A stretch of 64,000 nt of DNA from Botryotinia globosa. Its lineage: Eukaryota; Ascomycota; Leotiomycetes; Helotiales; Sclerotiniaceae. The notes beneath the pieces were generated by a model that was not told the DNA's origin, did no database searches, and saw only the letters and a list, made by a program, of their open reading frames with translations. The stretch's first letter is position 1. Each line of letters opens with the position of its first letter. Positions 1-10,168 of the stretch are shown here, piece by piece. A program made the translations under genes and the position numbers. The stretch covers positions 3,100,001 through 3,164,000 of the forward strand of contig RCSZ01000002.1 in NCBI GenBank assembly GCA_014898425.1. The letters run 5' to 3'.

Positions 1-1
1 T

Positions 2-1279
2 CTGTTCTTCGTTGTCAAAGGAAAATCTGGGGAAAATACGGACACTTTTCTCCAGAAGCTTCGAAGGATGGATCCCATCGGAACACTCGTCTTCATTGCA
101 GGTATCATTTCTATACTTCTAGCATTGCAATATGGAGACGATCATTACAGCTTGGGAGATACAAGAAGCATCCTCCTCTTTATTTTGGGTGCCATTTTAC
201 TTATAACCTTCGTCACGATCCAATTTACGTCCGGAGATGATGCAACAGTGCCAACTCGGGTTATCAGGCAAAGATCTGTTGCTTCGGTAGCATGGTTTTC
301 TCTATTCAACTCATGTTCTTTCTATCTTGTTGTCTACTACATTCCAATCTGGTTTCAAGCTGTTCAAGGCCTTGACGCATTCGATTCTGGTCTTCATACA
401 GTCCCACTGGTCTTAGCTTTGGTCTTCGCCACCCTATTCGCGGCAATATTCCAAAGATCCATTGGCTACTATGTTCCAATGATTATTGTATCATCAATTG
501 TCGCACCGGTTGGCGCAGGACTTCTAACTACATTACAAGTAAATAGTGGACCAAAAGAATGGATGAGTTGGCCGGTTGTCTTTGGATCGGGTCTCGGCTT
601 AGGTATACAGCAGATCAGTTTGGCAGTTCAAGAATGTCTTCCAGATAATGATTTGCCAATTGGCCTTGCACTTATACCTTTTTTCCAATCTCTTGGCGAT
701 ACAATTTTCGTCTCGGTTGGTCAAGCCATCTTCTCTCATGAATTGGTCAAAAATCTCTCGGCCCTCAATCTTCCCTCCTTACCAACCTCACTTATCTTAC
801 ACACAGGTGCTACAGAACTTCGAACTCTCATTCCAGCACAATATCTCTCGGAGGTTTTGACAGCATACAATGCAGCTATCATGAAGGTATTCTTTGTGGC
901 TATCATTACAAGTGCTCTTACAATTTTCACCGGTCTAACTTTGGAATGGAAAAATGTTAATAAAGTCAAGAAAAACTTTGAAGTTACAAGAAGATCGATT
1001 TATCAATATCATGGTGAAGGAGACTGTCCATTTCCTTTGTATGATTCTGGCAGCTCTGAACACGTACAACCTGGACATGTTGATACACAGAGCAAGCCTT
1101 TTATGGAAACGAAACTTGGCAGCGATCTTCAACAACAATTGGAAACTATTAGGGAGGAACGAGAAAAATCTAGCTCTGCTGAGACTACCTCTCATGTCAA
1201 CAAAACTTCTACTTACACGAAGACCACTGTAGTTGGAGCCCCAGATAAGAATGAGGATGAGATTAAAATTGTGGGATGA
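2..1279 (+). CDS. MFS drug/toxin exporter, DHA2-like, 3' part only
   Basis: The frame is open from base 2, so the gene starts upstream of the window; the ATG at 68 is internal. The visible ~425 residues are a chain of hydrophobic segments separated by short loops, matching the C-terminal half of fungal 14-TM major facilitator exporters (Tri12/GliA/HC-toxin-pump type). The inter-helix sequence MDPIGTLVFIAGIISILLAL, the loop YYIPIWFQAVQG and the GSGLGLGIQQ segment fit that family. A hydrophilic cytoplasmic tail follows the last helix (EWKNVNKVKK) and is rich in Lys, Glu and Thr. Role by family: proton-driven export of small molecules or secondary metabolites at the plasma membrane. No biosynthetic genes follow it, so a cluster role cannot be judged here. 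The substrate is unknown. Confidence 0.85.
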   Translation: MFFVVKGKSGENTDTFLQKLRRMDPIGTLVFIAGIISILLALQYGDDHYSLGDTRSILLFILGAILLITFVTIQFTSGDDATVPTRVIRQRSVASVAWFSLFNSCSFYLVVYYIPIWFQAVQGLDAFDSGLHTVPLVLALVFATLFAAIFQRSIGYYVPMIIVSSIVAPVGAGLLTTLQVNSGPKEWMSWPVVFGSGLGLGIQQISLAVQECLPDNDLPIGLALIPFFQSLGDTIFVSVGQAIFSHELVKNLSALNLPSLPTSLILHTGATELRTLIPAQYLSEVLTAYNAAIMKVFFVAIITSALTIFTGLTLEWKNVNKVKKNFEVTRRSIYQYHGEGDCPFPLYDSGSSEHVQPGHVDTQSKPFMETKLGSDLQQQLETIREEREKSSSAETTSHVNKTSTYTKTTVVGAPDKNEDEIKIVG

Positions 1280-1713
1280 GTGGACATGTTGTGTTTGTGG
1301 ATGAAGAATATCATGGATGAATAAATGAGAAATGATGGATATGAGATGAGACAATGGAGTATGTTTTTACGACAGCTTGATCTTTACGCTTCTAGTCAAG
1401 ATGGTAGAGTCGCTTTTTTGTACATACCTACCATGAGGCATAAAATAGTAGTCTCCGATAATGTATGAAAAGATGATTGCAAACTTCAAGTCTTTGAATT
1501 AATCTCTTGTGACTTTTGGTTCTGGGGGTAGAGAAGAAAGTCGGGCTGTGCATATTACTTTTCTTTGAGTTTCCAGTTGTTGATTCGTCGTACCGTCTTT
1601 TTTGAGCCCCTTTTAATCTTCGTTTCTCACTTCGAAAAAGAAAGATGGTAATCAACCTGTTTGTTATGAATTATTATATTAACAAAATGGTCTCTTTTTC
1701 TTTATCTACTTCT
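1280..1713. other. intergenic spacer, convergent gene ends
   Basis: This lies between the exporter stop and the stop of the minus-strand gene at 1714. It is AT-rich and should hold both 3' UTRs. I see no gene in it. Confidence 0.6.
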
Positions 1714-2712
1714 TTACATAATCTCATAATCCTCCCCTCTCACCCTCCTCTTCCTCGTACTCCTAAAAACCCCCTTAATCCCCCTCCCCCACCTCTTCCA
1801 AACCCCTCTCTCCTTTCCCCTCCCCTCCCCCCTCTCCCCCTCCTGACCCTCCTCCCTAAAAAACCTCTCCCAATACCCCTCCCAGCCCTCCCAAAACCCC
1901 ACACACCCCTCATCCCAACCCCCCCAATACAACACCTCCCCCATCCAACTGGGCATCACTTCCTCCCTCACTCCCTGCTCCTCGCTCAATTCCTGCACCA
2001 CCAACTTCTTCATCTCTTCGCCTTTTTCGCGGAGCTCGATATTCAGGAGTGCGATTCGATGGATGAGTTTTTGACGCGCGAATTCGTTTTCGTAAGCGCA
2101 TAGCGCGAGGTGCCCGTAGCGTCGGGATCGGAGGAGTTTGTTGTAGAGGTGTTGGTCGAGGTGGGAGAGGGAGGAGAGGGGGGCTTGGGTAGCTGGTTCG
2201 CGGTGGGAGGGAGAATTGGTTTGGAGATGGGAAGAGGGAGAGAGGGGGGATGATGGGGATGGTGAGTGATGCGGTGAAGAGGGTGTAGGGTATGATCGGG
2301 ATGGGGATTGGAATTGAGATTGAAGATGTGGTTTGTCAGGGTGTGAATGAAAATATTCGATTATCTGCGCATCGAGTGTTTCTTGGTAGGATTCTAAAGA
2401 TGGGGTTTCGGGGGCGTGGAGAGATGTGGGGGATGAGCAGGAGGTAGAGTAGGTATGGTCAGATGGAGTTTGAGATGTATGGTTTGAGTAGGCATATTCA
2501 GATGGAGATGCATTGTTCGAATACTCGGAGTTGGAGTCGGAGTCGCATTCTATTGTATAGATAGAAGCGGGAGGGGTAGGAGCCTTCCTGTAGGAAGCCA
2601 TAGATTGTTTCTGAGAAATTGGGCTTTGGGCATGTGAATTTGAATCTGGATTTGAATGGGTTTTTGGAGATGGATCTTGGAGTGTTTTCTTGGTATTTGC
2701 TTTCGATGGCAT
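1714..2712 (-). CDS. lineage-specific protein, disordered N-terminus with helical C-terminus
   Basis: A single 332-codon frame with an ATG start. Residues 1 to about 175 are Ser/Pro/Thr-rich and look disordered. From about 175 (HLDQHLYNKLLRSRRYGHLA) the protein becomes helical and charged, with a possible coiled coil around LNIELREKGEEMKKL. A Trp/Gly/Glu-rich stretch follows, then a strongly basic tail (RSTRKRRVRGED). I recognise no catalytic motif or known domain. The C-rich and G-rich base bias of the second half follows the amino-acid composition and gives long antisense frames that I ignored. The gene is plausible because its frame is long and its N-terminal and C-terminal halves behave like linker and fold. 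No function can be assigned. Confidence 0.6.
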   Translation of the reverse strand: MPSKANTKKTLQDPSPKTHSNPDSNSHAQSPISQKQSMASYRKAPTPPASIYTIECDSDSNSEYSNNASPSEYAYSNHTSQTPSDHTYSTSCSSPTSLHAPETPSLESYQETLDAQIIEYFHSHPDKPHLQSQFQSPSRSYPTPSSPHHSPSPSSPLSPSSHLQTNSPSHREPATQAPLSSLSHLDQHLYNKLLRSRRYGHLALCAYENEFARQKLIHRIALLNIELREKGEEMKKLVVQELSEEQGVREEVMPSWMGEVLYWGGWDEGCVGFWEGWEGYWERFFREEGQEGERGEGRGKERGVWKRWGRGIKGVFRSTRKRRVRGEDYEIM

Positions 2713-3337
2713 GTTGAATCTGATAACCCAAAGAGAAATATTAATTGATTAATGAAGAATCGATAGAGATAGATACAGATTATGGTGTTTCTCACCGGGT
2801 GAAATGTGCAATATATGAAGAAAATTATATACAAGAAATAAGTATATCGAATGCTGACTTTGGCCAGCGGTGGAGGTTATATATGACACTATATCACTCT
2901 TCTACTTGTATTTCTTGGGCCTTGTACTCCCAATAAGACGGTGCGTGGTCAGATATTGGGTCAATAAAACAGAATTTTTATTTCTTTCATAGTGAGGCCG
3001 GAATAGAGACCGGATGTTCTGTAGGGCTGAGAGTTCGGATGTCGAATATCTCATGGAGTGGGTGCTTTCGGGGTCAGGGAATAGGTCGAGGTATGGTTTA
3101 GTTGACTTGAGCCGAGATGAGACGAGATGGGGTGGTGGATCGCAGGATGTGGAGTTTATTGTGATTGGAAAGCTGGTTTTGATGTTCAGGACAAGATGGG
3201 TCTGGTATTTTTAGGGGTGAGAATCAAGTGCAATATTGAAGGTACTCTAATAGCGAGGTATTAACTAAATTTCCAGAATTATTTAAGCTTGAATTGCGAA
3301 TGCGTGCAGGATATGTTGCGATGTTCCTAGCAGACAT
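2713..3337. other. intergenic spacer
   Basis: This lies between the start of the 332-aa gene and the 3' end of the PAQR relic. It probably holds the promoter of the 332-aa gene. Short frames here show no coding signature. Confidence 0.5.
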
Positions 3338-4378
3338 TCAAAGGCAATGAAACCCTTCATTGTGTGTATAATCGAACGCTCTCAAAAGCCCAAACATATG
3401 TGCCAATCCCGCAAATATCACCATGAGGTGAAGAATCTGATGACTGGAACCTAAAATATCGTGACGATTTTGCAACCATTTCTCTGGTATCTACATGTTC
3501 AATATCTTTATCAACCTTATTTGCCCTTTTGTGGCGAATGAAAAATGGGGAGAAAACTAGGAGGGAAGAGAAGAGACCTCACCCTCACAGCATAAGCGAC
3601 AGCGCCCAGCAAATTGAATCCCGCCATAACCCCCATCCAATCTAGACTCATTCTCCATTTTTGTGTCTTGTATCCATAGAGTGTGAGACCATGAATAATA
3701 AAAATGATAGAGGAAAGTCCTAAACAGCTGTACATTATTGCTCTACAGAGGCGCAGTTTTGGGTGGTGGAACTCGGAATGAAATGTTGTGATTGCACCGG
3801 CTATTGCGGAAACCGAGATCTGTTTTTGTTACCAACAGGAGATAAAGAAATGGGAAAGAGGGGACTATATATACCATCATTCAGTACGTTCTCTGAATAA
3901 CAGGGTCACAGCAAAATCCACAATAGACAGTCGGAATCGTAGAGCTCCACATCAATATCACTACACCAAGATAGTCAAACTGATTACCCAATGCGTTGAC
4001 TCTCTTACTGTGATTCGCTATGAGATGAAGACTATTAGAATTTTAGTCATGAGATAAATACTGGAAAATCTTGTAGACATACGTAGCTGAGAGCAGAAAA
4101 CGAATTGCTACCCCGAAGAAGAATATCGATAATACAATAATATCCGCTATTTCTGCATCTGCAAACCGAGGAAAACTTCGTTTATAGAGAAGAAATGGAA
4201 GCGAAGCGAATAGAATTGAGCCGAATAGATGAGAGCGTATGTTGACTGAATGTTATTACTCATCTATGTTTCAGACTATTTAGGGACCATTTGATTTATC
4301 TGTCTCATTGTATAGATAACATAAACTCCAAAGAGACTTGAGAAATGAATCCGAAGCAGGTCTATGATTTATCAGTGT
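3338..4378 (-). pseudogene. PAQR / haemolysin-III (AdipoR/Izh-like) membrane protein, broken
   Basis: Minus-strand pieces join into a PAQR-type heptahelical protein: 4300 and up (N-terminal part, start not found), 4083-4245, 3875-4031, 3583-3819 and 3338-3490. The introns are 4246-4299, 4032-4082, 3820-3874 and 3491-3582, and all phases fit. Family hallmarks are visible: the RPAS and YNET region, VNIRSHLFGS, the SATLH motif, NQFDYLGVVILMW, and SSHQILHL near the end (Ser/His and HxxxH metal ligands). Two lesions are seen. The codon after RTY, where the family has Trp, is TGA at 3881-3883. The first intron begins AT instead of GT at 4299-4298, with the rest of the donor (AAAT) in place. Upstream of about 4378 the N-terminus fades out. 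Intact relatives act in sterol, lipid and zinc homeostasis (yeast Izh proteins). This copy is probably inactive. Confidence 0.75.
3881..3883 (-). other. in-frame TGA in PAQR relic
   Basis: This codon follows the residues R-T-Y and precedes M-M at the end of an exon. Relatives carry Trp here, so TGG to TGA is the simplest change. No alternative splice around it keeps the frame. Confidence 0.7.
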
Positions 4379-5305
4379 CGATTTATGAGCTTTCAGTATG
4401 AAGAGGCTATCTATATCCTGTTAAGACATGTTCATTGTCTCTAGAGTATCAAAGCCTTTAGCTTAATGTCCAGAGAATAGGTTATGTAAACCCACTGCTG
4501 CCAATTTTCTCCATGGTGCTGTTAGTTTTTGGAAGCAATCTGGACGATTTTGAGATATGTACGAATTTCATTCCAATCCAGTAAATGGCTTCCAGAACTA
4601 TGAAGCTTCTTATTCTCTTTATCACGAAGTTTAACTAAGTTGTTGATGTCGTGTGGACCATTGACAGCATTATGGATATTCTGATCCCCTTTTCCAAACA
4701 ATTGGACTGATCCCGATAGCATTTTCGGATATTCAACAATAAATTGAATAATGAATTCCAAGTTACAGCGCGCAAAGAACTTATGTAAATATAAAAAAGA
4801 CAACAGAATCTATGGATTGAGACGTCAAAGAGAAGCTACAAAAACCAACGAAGAATCGGTGCCTCGGGGTCAAACCGCGTACGTAGCGCTGATAATCACA
4901 ATGAACCTCATATGGTCTGGAACATTTTGAACGGAGCATCAATTTATTCAGCTGCAGAAATGGAATCCCTTTCCCCTCCTTGCACTCATCTACTTTGATG
5001 ATTTTCGAAATATCGATCTACATAAATTCTATATTTCAATGACCTTTGCGATGATCTTCATGCCTTTATTGCCTATTCCTAACGTCAACATAAAGCCACA
5101 TTCGACAACGAAGCTATAGAACTGAAAGAATATGGGACGAAACTTTCATGTGCAGATTTTCATAAGATTAGTAGTATTAGTGGACATGATAGTAAGCTTC
5201 TCCGCATCTTCAAAGAATCATGAACATATTCCGAGCTTCGAAATCGTGTATATGCAAGCCTCTAAAATGATCTGATATGACGAAGGCTCAAGGCGGGCAA
5301 TGTGC
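4379..5305. other. gene-poor spacer between two decayed genes
   Basis: A 93-codon minus-strand frame at 4522-4803 has no recognisable family. The rest shows no coding signature. The stretch may hold eroded 5' sequence of the PAQR gene or an unrelated relic. Confidence 0.35.
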
Positions 5306-6339
5306 CTACAACCCTACTCGTTTTTGTCTGCCCTTTTGACTTCCCCATTCTTCGAAAATCTTCTCAGGACAGCAGAAATCATCTGTTCGAACCAATAAAT
5401 AAATATTCAAGAATGTCAATATAGTATTTGTTCCCAAATATCCCCAAGCTAACCATATCGGCAATTTCAACTCTCCAGATCCTCTAGAAAATCTGAAGAT
5501 ATCCCATTCTGGACCTCCGGGACCCCTGAATTTTGGAACAGATATGTTTGGAGTATGAAAAGCCCTCCAGATATCTTGGTATAATTTTGCAGATTGGTAG
5601 ATACCCCAGACAAGACGACAAGAGAAAAATGTTAATAGGAGTACTATGCCATTGTAAAGTTGTGCTTTGGAACCTGTCATATTGAGTTTATCGAAGAACC
5701 AGTGGATGTTGAGGAACGGAGTAGAAAGCTCATAAAGGACGAAGTTTTGGCCATAATAATTTGCGAATGGTCTCTGAGGATCCCATAGATTAGTAGGATT
5801 ACTCTCTAGAATAGCCTTCACAAGGTATTTAGGAGATGAACAAGAAATGGAAATCTCACAAAACCAATGCCAACCACTAAAAGCGCGCAAAGTGCATGTA
5901 TCAAGGAGCTCCATCCAAGGATATTGAAATGGGCCACACTGGCCATCAGATCCTACAAGAAATACCCCATAGCAAACGTTTGAACGAGGCCACCAGCCCC
6001 AGTGTAACCCCATATCCTTCCTGCCCAGTCCATGTTCGATCGTTCTTCGTCCGTCCGAATTAACCATAAGGCTAATATGCATATCAATGTGGATTGAACG
6101 AGCGAGACAAAATGTATGTTCCAATTAATTTTGTTGCGACGGGAAAGCGATGTATATGTTCTTGGAAAGAGTCGAGATAAGACAATTTGGGATACATATA
6201 TATCTATGGTGTAATAAAAACAGAATGCGATGAGCATTTCATGAATATGGAAGGACAACGTCTGTAAGTTGAAAGCATTTGCGAGGGTTTGCACTTCCGT
6301 GAAGAGAATATCTGGTGGAAGATAAATCGGATCTAGCAT
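5306..6339 (-). pseudogene. TLC-domain membrane protein cut by a single TAG
   Basis: Exon 1 is 5860-6339 and exon 2 is 5306-5773. The 86-bp intron 5774-5859 has a GTGAGA donor and a CAG acceptor, and joins G-F to R-P-F-A-N-Y-Y-G in phase 0. The joined frame is 316 codons including both the internal TAG and the final stop. The only defect I can see is a TAG at 5953-5955, right after AMGYFL and before DLMASVAHF. TLC proteins normally have Trp here (YFLWD). Several TM helices and the TLC hallmarks NWNIHFVSL, LIHALCALL, NIHWFFDKLN and SCRLVWG are intact. Family role: ER or Golgi membrane proteins linked to ceramide synthesis or lipid sensing (TRAM-LAG1-CLN8). If the TAG is real, the product stops after about 128 residues and loses most of the domain. 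Readthrough or a base-call error would restore it. Confidence 0.8.
5953..5955 (-). other. in-frame TAG in TLC gene
   Basis: The frame continues uninterrupted with family-like sequence on both sides. A TGG to TAG change (C to T on the plus strand at 5954) explains it. A 12-14 base intron would be needed to remove it by splicing, which is not credible. Confidence 0.75.
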
Positions 6340-7921
6340 CTTGTAGGGTTCGTCGTGAAATGTTCAGATCTCTTCATTTCACATCTACGTTTATCGATAC
6401 CACATGGAGATGGTATGTAGCACTATGCTGCCCTTGCATACAATTTGTCTCTTTGGAGGAATTCTGACTGATGCTGCAATAACTTTTGCAATGCTTGAGA
6501 GTGTTCAGTTATTATCTTTAACCCGTCTCGAGCCCGTCAAGGCGATTCGACTCTTAGAGCGGCCATAGCAAGAGGTACACTTGTACGAGTTGGAGTGGGT
6601 GAATATGCTATCTTCACGAAACACTCAGATTTCCAAATTCATATTGTCACATCTACAATGTGGCGTGGAAGAGCAAAACTGTTCAATCAGAAAATGAAGA
6701 AAAGGACCTTGCAGAGATTCTTCAGTGATCCCAATCCCGAAGTATAGCCTGGAACCCGTGACATAACTCTACAATCCTTCAACCCTCACCGAATCTCCAT
6801 CCCAAGTTCAAATACACCAACAATCATCCCAACAATTTTTCATCACATCAGCAGAAAAGTCATTGCATCTTCCACCCGTTCGAAACCTTAAAAGAAGCTA
6901 TAATCAGACGACATCAACGTGCAGACGTGGATTCAACCCATGCTATTGAAACTTGGGACGTTTTAAGCTTGTCGGAGTTGATACACCTCCGTGCTTCATC
7001 TACTCGCTTGCTTACAATGCTATGGACGGACATGATTGAAGCTGAAGAGAGTTAGAGGTTGGCAACGGGAGGAAAAGACTGGATTTCTTTTACATGGGCA
7101 GTAGTATTGCTGTGTTGCTATCTAGAAGGCGAAATTGTGATTTGGATGTAATTCGAGTACAAGACAATTGTTGAAGAAAGATATACATACATACACCTAA
7201 AGTTAGGCTAACCCCCTGTCATATGCGAAGTTTTGTCATCATCTAAAGAGACCGGAGAGAAAGGCCATCTACACACCATTAAGACCCGGCCTTACACATA
7301 TTACCCCAATCATCTCCATTGATTAACCTTTACGCAAGACATTCAAACATGATACACACCATCTCAACTTCAAAAGATAGTTACGTGCCAAGCCTTCACT
7401 CCTGTCATCTTATCTCAATCATCATCCGTAGTTTTGGCTCCCGTCAAAAGACCTAACCCCTGAGGTTTTAAACCTCCCTTCCCCAAACACTTCAAAGTCA
7501 TTTTTGTTACAACACCAACCTTCATGATGTCCTTGAATATTCTTGGAAGAAGGAATTGTATTGAAGTTAACTCATGTGTATCACCAAGGCTGGAACAATC
7601 GGACAAGCATATTGAAGATCATTCAATCTTTGTTTTTGCTTAATTATGCCTTCTCTCTCCCTCGAGGTGGGTTTCGATTTCGTGATATTCATCTCTTGTA
7701 TTTTACTTTGTCTACTGTTTCTTTCTCTCTTCCTTATTCTTCCTACTATCTCTTTTAACATATACGTATTCTTTAATTGTTTTGTCGGCGAGTACGATAT
7801 ACATACATTTTTCATTTTCAAGCGCCAGTCGCCCTCATTCTATTCTGCTCTATTCTATAATTTTTTAGAAAGACTTATTCCTACAGTAGTTCTTTGACTG
7901 ATAACCATTCATTTTATCAAA
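6340..7921. other. spacer with TLC promoter, possible relic coding and cupredoxin promoter
   Basis: About 6340-6480 should be the TLC 5' region. Two plus-strand stretches ending at about 6748 and 7055 have coding-like composition but no convincing start. From about 7620 to 7921 a pyrimidine-rich leader precedes the cupredoxin ATG, as is common for fungal promoters and 5' UTRs. I see nothing else. Confidence 0.4.
6751..7055 (+). other. possible relic coding segment
   Basis: This is an open stretch of about 100 codons ending TAG at 7053-7055 with no ATG at its head. Its second half is rich in Leu, Glu and Arg and looks helical (ETLKEAIIRRHQRAD, SLSELIHLRASSTRLL). I recognise no family. It may be the end of a decayed gene or chance. 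Confidence 0.2.
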
Positions 7922-8831
7922 ATGCATCTCACTCAGTCTCTCCTCCTTTCCGCCTTGAGTATCAGCACTGTCTATGGTACGTCTTATGCACACCCTCTCT
8001 CCTATCCAACTAACCCTCCCTCCAGCTGTGTCCAATACAACCGGTTCTCAAACCCATATAGTCCGCGTCGGCCAGGCCAACAATAGCACTGCACTTAGAT
8101 ATTTCCCCGACAACATTTCCGCCAAAGTAGGCGATACAATCCAATTCCAATTCGCAGCCGGAAACCACACCGTTACCCAATCCACCTTCGACGCACCCTG
8201 CGTTCCAATTAGCCAAAGCACAAATAACACAGGTGTTTACAGTGGCTTTATGAATGTAGCTGCTGGGTTGAATAGTACGGGTATGGTACCAGTATTCAGC
8301 ATGCCGGTTAAAGTCGCCACACCTTTGTGGTTTTATTGTAGTCAGGGAAAGCATTGTCAAAATGGAATGGTTTTGGTGGTCAACGAGAAGTGAGTCTTCT
8401 TCTCCTAATCAACCATGTAATGCATACTAATACCTCGCAGCACGGCAGCAAACTCAACCCGCTCTCTCGCAAACTTTGCAGCACTGGCAGCAAAAGCCAC
8501 AAAAAATATCGCCCCTACATCCAACGGTACTTCATCTACCTCTTCATCCACTTCTTCCACTTCCAACTCGGGCTCGTCGGGATCGTCGGGATCAACGGGT
8601 TCTTCCTCCGGCTCTTCCTCCGGCTCTTCAGGCTCAGATTCTTCATCCACAGCAACAACACTCTCTCCAGCCTCAGGTACATCATCTAGTAACAGTGAAG
8701 ACTCATCCGGAACAGCTACTACCAGCACGAGTCTTACAGCCGCTACTGCAAATGCAGGAAATAGATTTGGAGTACAGAATACGATGGGATATATGGGTGC
8801 ACTTGGAGCTGGTGTAATGGTATTGTTGTGA
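7922..8831 (+). CDS. secreted GPI-anchored cupredoxin, Ser-rich
   Basis: Three exons: 7922-7976, 8026-8389 and 8441-8831 (269 aa). The introns are 49 and 51 bp with good GT..AG ends. Residues 1-19 form a signal peptide ending near VYA. A cupredoxin domain follows. The expected type 1 copper ligands are visible: His in GNHTVTQ, then Cys, His and Met in FYCSQGKHCQNGM. Several N-glycosylation sequons (NNST, NIS, NHT) occur in the domain. After the domain comes a low-complexity Ser/Gly/Thr linker, then a hydrophobic C-terminus (MGYMGALGAGVMVLL) typical of a GPI-anchor signal. By family it is a cell-surface blue-copper-like protein of the fungal extracellular Ser-rich type. Its electron-transfer partner, if any, is unknown. 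It could also act in copper binding at the wall. Confidence 0.85.
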
Positions 8832-9454
8832 GGGGATATCAACAAGTTGAATGTATGATGGATGGTGCAAAAGAGACGTCTAAAAGATGAGAGAAAAGTA
8901 GACTTGGTGGAAATAATGCGGAAAAGAAAAGAAAGATGATCTGTTAATGTATCACTATGCATATATGCATTATACCGCGATTCTGTGGACGGGACGTGAT
9001 AATGGCGCAGGAGAGTTGTTCTCTACTTTCTTCGACTAATTCGCTGGATGATAAAGCGATGTATCATGATGAGATAGAATAGATGATGTTTGTCATATTT
9101 ATATAACTTTCGTCATCATGTGTGTACATGTGAGTTGCTCGTTCATGCTAGAGTCAAATGCCTGAGTCAAAATCAGATAATTCATTGCTGGCCCTCTTGA
9201 ACAATATTCAAGTTGGAAATAGATGACTCTTAGACTTCATTCATGAAATCCCATTGTGACGATATATGACAGATAGTGACCTCATATCACAAAAAAATCG
9301 CCCGCTGACACTCCCCTCATATTTCCTGATAACGCCGAATCCCGCCATGCTACCTTGATAGAGAGAGAACTTCTCGTAGACAAATATTCATACCAGCGAA
9401 GGCCCAGATCAGCAAGTTCGCTCTTGAACTTCCAATTACAAATCTGTCTCTCCC
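8832..9454. other. intergenic spacer, convergent
   Basis: This lies between the cupredoxin stop and the CENP-X stop. It should hold the two 3' UTRs. No gene is visible. Confidence 0.5.
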
Positions 9455-10168
9455 CTAGAAATCCAACAACAACTGCGGCGCCATCTTCTCTAGATCTTCC
9501 ACTTCCCAAAACCCACCACCCCTGCCACTACCCCTCTCCGCATACCTCACCCTCGCAATTGCCTCTCGAACAAACGTATCCATATATTTTCCCACCGCTT
9601 TATTCGCTTCTTTCGAAATCCGCGTATTAGGCTCTGCAAATAACTCGTGCATGATTTTAGAGAGGAGATCATTAGGAATAGTTGTGCGGGTTTCAGAGTC
9701 CGAATCTGATTCTTCTGCTGGGTTTTGGTGGGTAGATGATGAGGCGTTGTTGCGAGGAGTAGGTTGAGGTGGAGATATCATTTCGAGCTCGGAATCGGAG
9801 GATTGGGGATCGCCGTTGTCTTTTGCCTTGGAGCTTGAGGGTTTAGATGTGGATTTTGATGTAGATGTATATTTTGATGCTTTGCCTTTGCCTTTTGATA
9901 TAGGTGGCTGGGATGCGAATGGATCATCGCTATCCTCGTCGACTTCCATTTCATCATTTTTATCCTTCTCCGACTCAGAATCTGAGTCTGAATCTGAGTC
10001 TTCGAGTTGAGGAGTGGGAGTTTTGGACACGCGGGACTGCTTGGAAATTGGTGGGTTGATTGTTGATTTAGGTTTGGAGGTGGTAGATGTGGAAGTCGTG
10101 CCTTTGGGACGTCCGCGAGGTTTGGATTGCCCGGAGGGGCGCGGGGGGTTGAATGGTTTTGGGGGCAT
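9455..10168 (-). CDS. CENP-X / MHF2 orthologue with long disordered N-terminal arm
   Basis: A 237-codon frame with no intron. The last ~75 residues carry the histone-fold pattern of CENP-X (MHF2): IPNDLLSKIMHELF, then KEANKAVGKYMDTFVREAIA, and the diagnostic C-terminus LEKMAPQLLLDF. Known role: forms a tetramer with CENP-S/MHF1 that binds DNA at the inner kinetochore and helps FANCM-type helicases in fork repair. The first ~160 residues are disordered, with an AT-hook-like KPRGRPKG near residues 16-23 and acidic Ser-Asp runs that look like casein kinase 2 substrates. Metazoan CENP-X is only about 80 aa, so this arm roughly triples the protein. I left the symbol blank because fungal names vary. 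Confidence 0.8.
   Translation of the reverse strand: MPPKPFNPPRPSGQSKPRGRPKGTTSTSTTSKPKSTINPPISKQSRVSKTPTPQLEDSDSDSDSESEKDKNDEMEVDEDSDDPFASQPPISKGKGKASKYTSTSKSTSKPSSSKAKDNGDPQSSDSELEMISPPQPTPRNNASSSTHQNPAEESDSDSETRTTIPNDLLSKIMHELFAEPNTRISKEANKAVGKYMDTFVREAIARVRYAERGSGRGGGFWEVEDLEKMAPQLLLDF

Noticed and set aside
1645..2103. 152-codon Pro/Leu-rich plus-strand frame
   Set aside because: Antisense shadow of the 332-aa gene, created by its base bias.
5941..5967. tiny intron removing the TLC TAG
   Set aside because: It would be 12-14 bases long, far below any fungal intron, and would delete conserved residues.
8405..8962. 185-codon acidic frame antisense to the cupredoxin
   Set aside because: The Glu/Asp run is the complement of the Ser-rich linker; the sense gene has signal peptide, domain and splice sites.
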